A stretch of 5,776 nucleotides of DNA from Nitrospirota bacterium. GTDB lineage: Bacteria > Nitrospirota > UBA9217. Below the pieces are notes generated by a model that saw nothing but the letters and a program-made list of their open reading frames with translations, did not search any database and was not told the DNA's origin. The DNA lies in NCBI GenBank assembly GCA_017885365.1, contig JAFNGD010000189.1, positions 1,724-7,499 of the forward strand, written 5' to 3'. Shown piece by piece: positions 1 through 5,776 of the stretch. The translations under genes and the position numbers were made by a program. Numbering within the stretch: the stretch's first letter is position 1; each line of letters begins with the position of its first letter.

Positions 1-1882
1 TCTCCCGCTGCCGGGTGCTCAACGAGTACTTCAACGGGATGCGCTTCTTCGAGGTCCGATCGATAAGCGACAGGTCGGAGGACTGTTCCAACGCAGCCGT
101 GATCCCTGAGATTTCGATCTCATTTCCTGATCCGAGAACATCATAATCCGACTCATGCGAGAAGGTGAGCGGCAGAATGCCGAAGTTGATGAGGTTTGCC
201 GCATGGATGCGCTCGAAGCTCTTCGCGATCACGGCCTTGACGCCCAGGTACATGGGGCAGATGGCCGCGTGCTCGCGGCTCGATCCCTGTCCGTAGCTCG
301 ATCCCGCCACGACGATATTGTGAATACCCGCTTTCTTGTTCTCGAGCGCCTTCTTCGAGAAGTGAGCATCGACCCCCTCGAACACGAACTCGGCGTACTT
401 CGGAATGTTGGACCGGTACTTGAGCCTCGACCCCGCCGGCATGATGTGGTCGGTCGTGATTTTGTCGCCCACCTTGATCGCGACCACGCCTTTGATGACA
501 TCGGGCAGCGGCTCTCCTTTGGGCGGGACGCCGATGTTCGGGCCGCGGGCGATGGTCACCGTGTCAGGCGCTTCAGCTGGGGAAAGTACCATGCTGTCAT
601 CGATCCAGAACTCGGCGGGCATCTCGATCGCCGGGTAGGGGATCCCCAGGTCCCGGGGGTCGGTGATCGTTCCCGTGAGCGCCGCGGCGACTGCCGATTC
701 CGGACTGGCGAGGTAGACTTTTGCGCTCCTGGTGCCTGAGCGGCCTTCGAAGTTCCGGTTGTTCGTGCGGACCGAGACCGCGTCGGTCCTGGGCGCCTGT
801 CCCGCGCCGATGCAGAACCCGCAGGTGGACTCAAGGATGCGCGCGCCGGCGGTGATGATGTCGGCCATCGCGCCGTTTGCTGCGATCATCTCCAGCACCT
901 GGCGGGAGCCCGGCGCCACGCCGAAGCTCACGTCGGGATGGACCCGCCTTCCTTTCAGCACCGAGGCAACGAGCATCAGGTCACGGTAGGAGGAGTTCGT
1001 GCAGGAGCCGATCATCACCTGGTCGACCTTCGTGCCGGCAAGCTCTTTCACCGTTGCGATGTTGTCCGGCGAATGAGGTTTTGCCATGCGCGGCACCAGG
1101 GAGGCGAGGTCAAGGTCGATCACCCGGTCATAGTTCGCATCAGCATCAGCGGCAAGCTCGACCCAGTGGTCCTCCCGCTTCTGGGCCCTGAGGAAGGCAC
1201 GGGTGACCCCGTCGCTCGGAAAGACAGAGGTGGTGACGCCGAGCTCGGCGCCCATGTTCGTGATGGTCGCGCGTTCGGGGACCGAGAGGCTTGCCACGCC
1301 GCCGCCGTATTCGATCACGGTCCCAACGTTCCCCTTGGTGGTCATGATCTCGAGCAGGGCAAGGATCACGTCCTTTGCCGAGACCCAGGGCCGGAGCTTT
1401 CCCGTCAGGTTCACCTTCACGACCTTGGGACAGATCATATAGAACGGCCCCCCGCCCATGGCGACGGCGACATCGAGCCCCCCTGCGCCGATGGCCAGCA
1501 TGCCGATACCGCCGCCCGTGGGCGTGTGGGAGTCCGAGCCGAGGAGCGTACTGCCCGGCCTGCCGAACCGTTCGAGATGGACCTGATGGCAGATGCCGTT
1601 CCCAGCCTTCGAATAGTGGATCCCGAATTTCGCGGCCACGGTCTGGAGGTAGCGGTGGTCGTCCGCGTTTTCATACCCGTCCTGGAGGGTGTTGTGGTCA
1701 ACATAGCTCACCGAAAGCTCGGTCTTCACCTGCGGCACGCCCATGGCCTCGAACTGGAGGTAGGCCATGGTGCCGGTGGCGTCCTGGGTCAGTGTCTGGT
1801 CGATGCGGATGGCAATCTCGGTGCCGGGCTCAAGCTTCCCTTCGATGAGGTGGGCCTGCAGTATCTTATAAACGATGTTCAT
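1..1882 (-). CDS. acn: Aconitate hydratase (aconitase), Aquifex-type, C-terminus cut by the window edge
   Basis: Cytoplasmic [4Fe-4S] enzyme that isomerises citrate to isocitrate via cis-aconitate in the TCA cycle. Translating the minus strand from the ATG at 1882 gives 627 codons with no stop before the left edge. Visible landmarks are the GSDSHTPT substrate-binding segment (about residues 115-122), the three cluster cysteines C294 (in IGSCTNS) and C354/C357 (in STCGFCIGAG), and the C-terminal swivel-domain loop GQGSSREHAA (531-540) with the catalytic serine at 534. The product starts directly with a MNIVYKIL segment and lacks the long N-terminal extension of AcnA (about 900 residues). This matches the shorter family of about 640-660 residues typified by Aquifex, so only some 15-35 residues should be missing. 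The start is supported by an AGAAGGAGA ribosome site and a near-consensus promoter. The reading frame is intact. The enzyme call is near certain; the subfamily assignment rests on length and motif spacing. Confidence 0.97.
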   Translation of the reverse strand, partial: MNIVYKILQAHLIEGKLEPGTEIAIRIDQTLTQDATGTMAYLQFEAMGVPQVKTELSVSYVDHNTLQDGYENADDHRYLQTVAAKFGIHYSKAGNGICHQVHLERFGRPGSTLLGSDSHTPTGGGIGMLAIGAGGLDVAVAMGGGPFYMICPKVVKVNLTGKLRPWVSAKDVILALLEIMTTKGNVGTVIEYGGGVASLSVPERATITNMGAELGVTTSVFPSDGVTRAFLRAQKREDHWVELAADADANYDRVIDLDLASLVPRMAKPHSPDNIATVKELAGTKVDQVMIGSCTNSSYRDLMLVASVLKGRRVHPDVSFGVAPGSRQVLEMIAANGAMADIITAGARILESTCGFCIGAGQAPRTDAVSVRTNNRNFEGRSGTRSAKVYLASPESAVAAALTGTITDPRDLGIPYPAIEMPAEFWIDDSMVLSPAEAPDTVTIARGPNIGVPPKGEPLPDVIKGVVAIKVGDKITTDHIMPAGSRLKYRSNIPKYAEFVFEGVDAHFSKKALENKKAGIHNIVVAGSSYGQGSSREHAAICPMYLGVKAVIAKSFERIHAANLINFGILPLTFSHESDYDVLGSGNEIEISGITAALEQSSDLSLIDRTSKKRIPLKYSLSTRQRE

Positions 1883-1893
1883 TCCTAGAGCGA

Positions 1894-1902
1894 TCTCCTT
1901 CT
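1894..1902 (-). promoter_or_regulatory. Ribosome binding site of the aconitase gene
   Basis: On the minus strand this reads AGAAGGAGA, with the AAGGAG core 12 nt before the ATG at 1882. The spacing is slightly long, but this is the only strong Shine-Dalgarno match near the start and it fixes the start codon. Confidence 0.75.
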
Positions 1903-1917
1903 GAAAGAGTGACCGGA

Positions 1918-1946
1918 ATTATATTGCAAATGCCGCGTTATGGCAA
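1918..1946 (-). promoter_or_regulatory. Sigma70-type promoter of the aconitase gene
   Basis: On the minus strand a TTGCCA -35 box (1941-1946, 5 of 6 consensus bases) is followed by a 17-bp spacer (1924-1940) and a perfect TATAAT -10 box (1918-1923). Transcription should begin near 1911, giving a leader of about 29 nt that contains the ribosome site. Consensus quality and ideal spacing suggest a strong housekeeping promoter. The -35 box and spacer lie inside an inverted repeat, so a DNA-binding protein could block it. Confidence 0.75.
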
Positions 1947-1978
1947 CAGGAAACATAACCATCCTTTGTCGCGGCATT
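1929..1978. repeat. Nested inverted repeat in the divergent promoter region
   Basis: Outer arms AATGCCGCG (1929-1937) and CGCGGCATT (1970-1978) are perfect 9-bp reverse complements. An inner pair GTTATG (1937-1942) and CATAAC (1954-1959), 11 bp apart, is also perfect. The arms cover the spacer and -35 box of the aconitase promoter and lie just upstream of the likely start of the binding-protein gene. It could be a bipartite operator, or a hairpin in a plus-strand leader transcript. The pairing is directly visible; its function is inferred. Confidence 0.5.
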
Positions 1979-1996
1979 GCCTGCGGATACCGGAAA

Positions 1997-2920
1997 ATGA
2001 TCCTGCGGCCGCTTGACAAGGGGCCGTTCTTCCGGTACGTTCTCACTATGATGTCCCACCTTGTTCTCAGTCTCTGGTGTGCGTTCATGCTGCTGCTGCC
2101 GGGACCCGCCGGTGCGGAGAATAAACAATCCCTGCCGTCACGCTACACGCTGGCGGTCATTCCCTTTTATAGCCCGGAAAAGATCTGGTTGCTGTATTCG
2201 CCGCTGATCGAGTATCTGAAGAACACGACCGGACATGCCTGGGAGCTGAAGCTCTATCCGAACCATGATGCACTGATCGAGGACCTATGCGGCGGACAGA
2301 TCGGGGTGGCCCTGCTTGGTCCGGTGCCGTTGGGACGGGCCAACCGGAAGTGCGCTGCCGAGCCCCTGATCGTGGCACTCGGCAAGGACGGCAAGCCAAC
2401 CTACCGCTCCGTCATCGTGACGAGCGATGCCGCGGTCACGGCACTCAGTGGCGTGCGGGGAAAGAAGTTCGGCTTCTTCAAGGGCTCCACGGCAGCCCAT
2501 ATCGTGCCGGCGAAACTGCTGAAGGACGCGGGCCTCGGTATGGACGCGGTCCAGCCGATCTTTTTCGAGAGCCAGGACCGGATCATGACCGCGCTGCTCA
2601 CCCGCGAAATCTCCGCTGCCGGCGTCAAAGAGACCCTCTACCGGAAGTTCGAGAAGGAACCGCTTCGGGTGATCACAATCTCCGAGCCCCTTCCGAACTT
2701 TGCCTTTTCCGCGCTGCCGTCCTTTTCGTCCCGGGTCCGGGAGCAGTTCGTGCAGGCGCTTCTCCGGCTCAAACCTCACGCGAGCACGCGGGATGCCGCT
2801 GCGATGAAGGACTGGGATGATGAGATCAAGAACGGATTCGTGCTTCCCGCCGACGATTATCTTCCCGCTGTTCTGAACCTGCTTACCACCACCCGGGAGA
2901 TCATGCATGAAGTTCGATAG
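1997..2920 (+). CDS. PhnD-like periplasmic substrate-binding protein, probable partner of the downstream kinase
   Basis: Predicted secreted binding protein of the phosphate/phosphonate (PhnD-like) class, 307 residues from the ATG at 1997. Residues 1-40 form a signal peptide: basic residues R4, K8 and R13, a hydrophobic stretch, then PGPAGA with probable cleavage before E41. There is no lipobox cysteine. The mature part shows the family pattern: a Tyr-Ser-Pro-Leu ... Glu-Tyr-Leu ... Thr-Gly segment near the N-terminus, a GQIGVALLGP strand-loop (about 100-109), TYRSVIV (135-141), then a GKKFGFFKGSTAA hinge/ligand loop (155-167). The mature protein has two cysteines (C98, C119) that could pair. 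No permease or ATPase gene is adjacent, and the gene overlaps the kinase by 14 bp, so a sensory rather than transport role is inferred. The ligand is unknown. The start is uncertain: ATGs at 1940 and 2048 are in frame and none has a good ribosome site. 1940 would lie within the aconitase -35 region; 2048 would leave an uncharged signal-peptide n-region. Confidence 0.85.
   Translation: MILRPLDKGPFFRYVLTMMSHLVLSLWCAFMLLLPGPAGAENKQSLPSRYTLAVIPFYSPEKIWLLYSPLIEYLKNTTGHAWELKLYPNHDALIEDLCGGQIGVALLGPVPLGRANRKCAAEPLIVALGKDGKPTYRSVIVTSDAAVTALSGVRGKKFGFFKGSTAAHIVPAKLLKDAGLGMDAVQPIFFESQDRIMTALLTREISAAGVKETLYRKFEKEPLRVITISEPLPNFAFSALPSFSSRVREQFVQALLRLKPHASTRDAAAMKDWDDEIKNGFVLPADDYLPAVLNLLTTTREIMHEVR
2013..2041 (+). 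promoter_or_regulatory. Possible promoter inside the 5' end of the binding-protein gene
   Basis: A perfect TTGACA (2013-2018), a 17-bp spacer and a weak TACGTT (2036-2041, 3 of 6 bases but keeping the key TA....T) form the best plus-strand promoter match near this gene. Its start point would fall near 2048, exactly at the in-frame ATG there, implying a leaderless message. It may be chance, since it lies within coding sequence if translation starts at 1997. Confidence 0.25.
2895..2900 (+). promoter_or_regulatory. Ribosome binding site of the hybrid kinase, inside the upstream gene
   Basis: GGGAGA lies within the last codons of the binding-protein gene, with its GGAG core 7 nt before the kinase ATG at 2907. 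This selects the kinase start and supports coupled translation of the two genes. Confidence 0.7.
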
Positions 2921-5606
2921 GGGCAGCATAGGATTCAGGCTCCTTGTCCCGATCTTCGTCATCGTTGCGGTGATCACCGTTTTACTTCTTATCCTGGTCC
3001 AGCGCATATCGGACCACGTTCAGGAGGACTACCACCGGTTCACCGCCGCCGCCTCCGCCCACCAGATAACCACGATCCTGGAAACGGCGGCGTCGGAACT
3101 CATCACCGCGCAGCTGACCGGAAACCCGGTCGTGGTGGAGGCGAAAAAACGTTCCGTCGGCGATGCAGTCAGGCTTTCCTGGTCCCGCAATGGTCAGGCC
3201 GGCATCATCAGCAATGCCGACGGTGCCGTCGTGCTGTCCACGCTCGACCCCGAAGTGACGCATGCAATCCTCGCCCGGCGATCTCCGGGCTACTTCACCC
3301 TGGCGGACAAGGCCGGCCGTTTCCATGGCTATTCGGATTCCTTTGCCCCCTGGGGCTGGACGGTGATCACCGTTGCCCGGGAAACCTCATCCTATCTTAC
3401 GCGGAGAGAGGTCGCGCTGCTGGTCCCCCTCATCACGCTCGGCTCGCTCCTGATGGCATCGGGTCTCCTGTTCATTCTCCGCAGGAACCTTCAACAGCCT
3501 GTGGCTGCAATGGTCTCTGATGTCGGTCAGGGGCGTAACGTCGCCGGAACGGGCATGACCGAGCTCGATCGGATCGGCACCGCGGTTAACGATGCCTTCG
3601 GACGGGTACGGGAGCGGACTGATGAGCTCGAGAGCGAGGTCCGGGAACGCAAAAAGGCGGAGGCAGCCGTCCGGGCAAAGGAGGAGCATATCCGGCTCCT
3701 GCTCAACTCCACCGCGGAGGGCATCTACGGGGTCGATATGCACGGTACCTGCACCTTTTGCAATCCTTCCGGCCTCCGTCTGCTGGGATATGAAAGCGAG
3801 GGGGACCTGCTCGGGAAAAAAATACATGGGATCATCCATTGCAAGCGCGCGGACGGGAGCGCGTATCCTGAAGAGGAATGCAGGATCTACCAGGCCTACC
3901 GGGAGAAAAGGGGCGTGCACGCCGATGATGAGGTCTTCGGGCGGAAGGACGGCACGAGCTTTCCCGTTGAGTACTGGTCCTATCCGATTGCTCGGCAGGG
4001 AACGGTGGCCGGCGCTGTTGTAACGTTCATTGACATTTCGGAGAGGAAACGTTCCGAGGCGTTCATCCGGAACATCCTGGAGACGGTTGACGAGGGATTT
4101 CTCATCATCGATCGGGAGCTCACCATCCTCTCCGCGAACCGCGCATACAGCAGGCAGACCGGGATGCCCCTGGAAGATATCGTGGGCAGGAAGTGCCATG
4201 AGCTATCCCACAAGAGCGCCGCGCCGTGTCCGGATCCGGAAGAGGAGTGCTCCGCCCGAAGGGCCATGGAGACGGGCAAACCCTGCACCGGCGTACATAT
4301 CCACCGGGGCGCCGATGACGTCGAAAAGAAGATGGAGATCAAGGCCTATCCCGTGCGGGACGCAACGGGAGCGGTAAGTTCCATTATCATGACGACCGTT
4401 GACATTACCGAGAAGAGCAGGCTCGAACAGCAGCTTAATCAGGCTCAGAAAATGGAGGCCATCGGACAGCTTGCCGGAGGCATCGCCCACGATTTCAACA
4501 ACGTTCTGACCGCCATCGTGGGATACGCTTCGCTCCTGAAGAAACAGGCCGAAGAGGGAAGCCAGGCGCGGTTCTTTTCCGAGCAGGTGCTCTCCTCCGC
4601 GTCCCGCGCCGCGGACCTGACACGGCATATCCTCGCGTTCAGCCGGAAGCAGGTCATCCAGCCGCGGCCGACCGGCATCAATAATGTCGTCCGCCACATG
4701 GAGAAATTCATCACGCGGCTGCTCGGCGAGGATATCGAGATCAGGATGGCACTGACCGACCGGGACATCACCGCTCTGGTCGACGCCGGACAGCTGGAAC
4801 AAGTATTGATGAATCTGGCCACCAATGCCCGCGATGCCATGCCGGGAGGAGGGGCGCTGATCATCGGAACCGAGGTCGTCACTGTCGACGAGGATACCGC
4901 GGTCCGGTATGGGCTCGAAGGTTCCGGCAGCTATGGTCTGCTGTCGGTATCCGACACCGGGTCAGGCATGGATGAAACGACGCGGTCGCGGATCTTCGAA
5001 CCCTTCTTCACGACCAAGGCGATGGGGCGCGGCACGGGCCTCGGTCTCGCCATCGTCTACGGCATCATCAAACAGCATCACGGACATATCGCGGTTTACA
5101 GCGAGCCGAACAAGGGTTCGACCTTCAAGATCTATCTCCCGCTGACAAGATCGGCGTCCGAGGCGCAGCAGGCGCCGGCAGATGCCGCTGTGCGGGGCGG
5201 CGTCGAGACGATCCTGCTTGCCGAGGATGATCCCGATGTGCGCGGATTCATCAAGCTTGCGCTCGAGGAACACGGTTATACCGTCATTACCGCCGTCGAT
5301 GGCAATGAGGCGGTGAGCAAGTTCCAGGAGCGTCCTGCCGCCATCGGCCTCTGTCTGTTCGATGTCATCATGCCGAAGAAGAACGGCAAGGCCGCCTTCC
5401 GCGAGATCCGCGCACTGCGCATCGATGCAAAGGCGATCTTCATGAGCGGCTATTCCGCCGACATCATTCGGGAAAAGGACCTGCTGGAAGAGAACATGGT
5501 CCTTCTCAACAAACCCGTTCTGCCTCAGGACCTGCTCCGGCGCGTGCGGGAAATGCTTGATGCCGGACCTGCCCCTTACGGGACGGATGCAGCAAAAAAC
5601 CGATGA
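2907..5606 (+). CDS. Membrane-bound hybrid histidine kinase: Cache-like sensor, HAMP-like, two PAS, HisKA, HATPase_c, receiver
   Basis: An 899-residue sensor kinase that autophosphorylates a histidine and transfers phosphate to its own receiver. Order: TM1 (about 11-31), a periplasmic region of about 137 residues resembling a single Cache domain and ending in [13 protein letters not shown] (147-159), TM2 (about 169-191), a short HAMP-like linker (about 192-235), and a charged coiled coil (about 235-262). PAS1 (about 262-380) and PAS2 (about 383-502) follow. The H-box is GGIAHDFNN with phospho-accepting H528, then N-box N636/N640, G1 box DTGSGM (683-688), FEPFFTTK (697-704) and GRGTGLGLA (707-715). 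The receiver (about 766-885) has E773/D774/D775, phospho-acceptor D819, S847 and K869. All catalytic residues are present. The HDFNN H-box followed by a receiver resembles the CckA/NtrB-like class. PAS1 has C282, C285, C312 and C325; PAS2 has C430, C441, C448 and C460. The start is fixed by its ribosome site, and the first 14 bp overlap the binding-protein gene. No output domain or Hpt domain follows, so the downstream partner must be encoded elsewhere. Confidence 0.95.
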   Translation: MKFDRGSIGFRLLVPIFVIVAVITVLLLILVQRISDHVQEDYHRFTAAASAHQITTILETAASELITAQLTGNPVVVEAKKRSVGDAVRLSWSRNGQAGIISNADGAVVLSTLDPEVTHAILARRSPGYFTLADKAGRFHGYSDSFAPWGWTVITVARETSSYLTRREVALLVPLITLGSLLMASGLLFILRRNLQQPVAAMVSDVGQGRNVAGTGMTELDRIGTAVNDAFGRVRERTDELESEVRERKKAEAAVRAKEEHIRLLLNSTAEGIYGVDMHGTCTFCNPSGLRLLGYESEGDLLGKKIHGIIHCKRADGSAYPEEECRIYQAYREKRGVHADDEVFGRKDGTSFPVEYWSYPIARQGTVAGAVVTFIDISERKRSEAFIRNILETVDEGFLIIDRELTILSANRAYSRQTGMPLEDIVGRKCHELSHKSAAPCPDPEEECSARRAMETGKPCTGVHIHRGADDVEKKMEIKAYPVRDATGAVSSIIMTTVDITEKSRLEQQLNQAQKMEAIGQLAGGIAHDFNNVLTAIVGYASLLKKQAEEGSQARFFSEQVLSSASRAADLTRHILAFSRKQVIQPRPTGINNVVRHMEKFITRLLGEDIEIRMALTDRDITALVDAGQLEQVLMNLATNARDAMPGGGALIIGTEVVTVDEDTAVRYGLEGSGSYGLLSVSDTGSGMDETTRSRIFEPFFTTKAMGRGTGLGLAIVYGIIKQHHGHIAVYSEPNKGSTFKIYLPLTRSASEAQQAPADAAVRGGVETILLAEDDPDVRGFIKLALEEHGYTVITAVDGNEAVSKFQERPAAIGLCLFDVIMPKKNGKAAFREIRALRIDAKAIFMSGYSADIIREKDLLEENMVLLNKPVLPQDLLRRVREMLDAGPAPYGTDAAKNR

Positions 5607-5622
5607 AGCGCCTCAGGATTTG

Positions 5623-5631
5623 TGCTATAGT
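5623..5631 (+). promoter_or_regulatory. Probable extended -10 promoter of the ferritin-like gene
   Basis: TGC followed by TATAGT (5626-5631, 5 of 6 -10 bases) forms an extended -10 element. The -35 position 17 bp upstream, over the kinase stop codon (5603-5608), reads ATGAAG and is weak. Transcription would start near 5638 and give a leader of about 39 nt. It suggests the ferritin-like gene is expressed independently of the kinase operon. Confidence 0.5.
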
Positions 5632-5660
5632 TCAATTATTCGGGACGACCTAATGATTTG

Positions 5661-5667
5661 AAGGAGG
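5661..5667 (+). promoter_or_regulatory. Strong Shine-Dalgarno sequence of the ferritin-like gene
   Basis: AAGGAGG lies 9 nt before the ATG at 5677. It is the best ribosome site in the window and fixes the start of the last gene. Confidence 0.85.
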
Positions 5668-5676
5668 GATAGGGTT

Positions 5677-5776
5677 ATGGTACAGAAAGCGAGTCCGAAG
5701 CTGACGGAGATGATGAACCAGGCGATCGCCGGGGAGCTCCAGGCCATCGTGCAGTATATGTGGCACCACATCATGG
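5677..5776 (+). CDS. Bacterioferritin/ferritin-like protein, N-terminal fragment cut by the window edge
   Basis: Only 33 codons are visible. The segment LTEMMNQAIAGELQAIVQYM (residues 9-28), followed by WHHIM, matches the first helix of bacterioferritin-type four-helix-bundle di-iron proteins. In that family this helix carries the first iron-ligand glutamate (here probably E20) followed seven residues later by a tyrosine (Y27), as in E. coli Bfr E18/Y25. The expected role is iron oxidation and storage or oxidative-stress protection in the cytoplasm. A strong ribosome site and its own likely promoter precede it, 70 bp after the kinase stop. It could be Bfr proper, a Dps-like protein, or a shorter uncharacterised ferritin-like protein; the remaining di-iron ligands lie outside the window. 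Confidence 0.75.
   Translation, partial: MVQKASPKLTEMMNQAIAGELQAIVQYMWHHIM

Noticed and set aside
938..1888. A 316-codon plus-strand open frame opposite the aconitase gene
   Set aside because: It is an antisense shadow in GC-rich coding DNA. The minus strand carries a continuous aconitase with all motifs, while this frame has no recognisable domain.
2285..3007. A 240-codon minus-strand open frame across the binding-protein gene and kinase start
   Set aside because: It is antisense to two well-supported genes, with low-complexity Arg/Gly/His-rich composition and no recognisable family.
3273..3290. Perfect GCCCGG/CCGGGC hairpin with a 6-nt loop
   Set aside because: It lies inside the kinase coding sequence with no T-run after it, so it is not a terminator; probably a by-product of GC-rich codons.
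3387..4199. A 270-codon minus-strand open frame opposite the kinase
   Set aside because: It is a shadow of the TM2-PAS coding region; the plus-strand kinase is continuous and motif-rich.
5607..5676. Possible terminator between the kinase and the ferritin-like gene
   Set aside because: No convincing GC-rich stem followed by a T-run was found; the gap looks occupied by a promoter and ribosome site.
1..5776. CRISPR arrays, tRNA or rRNA genes, insertion sequences
   Set aside because: No spaced direct repeats, tRNA-like folds or transposase motifs were seen on either strand; nearly all the sequence is accounted for by four genes.

Overview
The window is GC-rich bacterial chromosome with four protein genes. 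They are a truncated aconitase on the minus strand, a divergent two-gene sensory operon on the plus strand, and the first 33 codons of a ferritin-like gene on the plus strand. The aconitase looks like the Aquifex-type, roughly 660-residue family. Together with a multi-PAS hybrid kinase carrying Cys-rich PAS domains, this suggests an anaerobic or microaerophilic lineage such as Nitrospirota or Desulfobacterota (Geobacter-like groups). That taxonomic guess is an inference; no rRNA or other marker gene is present.

Layout: 1-1882 (minus) encodes aconitate hydratase, read from an ATG at 1882 and cut off by the left edge shortly before its C-terminus. 1883-1996 is a divergent intergenic region. It holds a near-consensus sigma70 promoter and a good ribosome binding site for aconitase, plus a nested inverted repeat over the -35 element and spacer. 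1997-2920 (plus) encodes a secreted PhnD-like periplasmic substrate-binding protein. 2907-5606 (plus) encodes an 899-residue membrane hybrid histidine kinase whose start overlaps the end of the binding-protein gene by 14 bp. 5607-5676 is a short gap with a probable extended -10 promoter and a strong Shine-Dalgarno sequence. 5677-5776 (plus) is the start of a bacterioferritin/ferritin-like gene.

How the parts may work together: no transporter permease or ATPase gene accompanies the binding protein, and it is translationally coupled to a kinase with its own periplasmic domain. The simplest reading is a ligand-sensing module, in which the binding protein presents a small (perhaps anionic) ligand to the kinase. 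The kinase autophosphorylates His528 and passes phosphate to its own receiver Asp819. No output regulator is visible in the window. Aconitase and the ferritin-like protein are both iron-linked (a [4Fe-4S] enzyme and an iron-storage or oxidation protein), but nothing in the sequence ties them to the sensor operon beyond adjacency.

The families present are known. The points most worth a second look are the binding-protein/kinase pairing, the cysteine arrangements in the two PAS domains, and the inverted repeat in the divergent promoter region.
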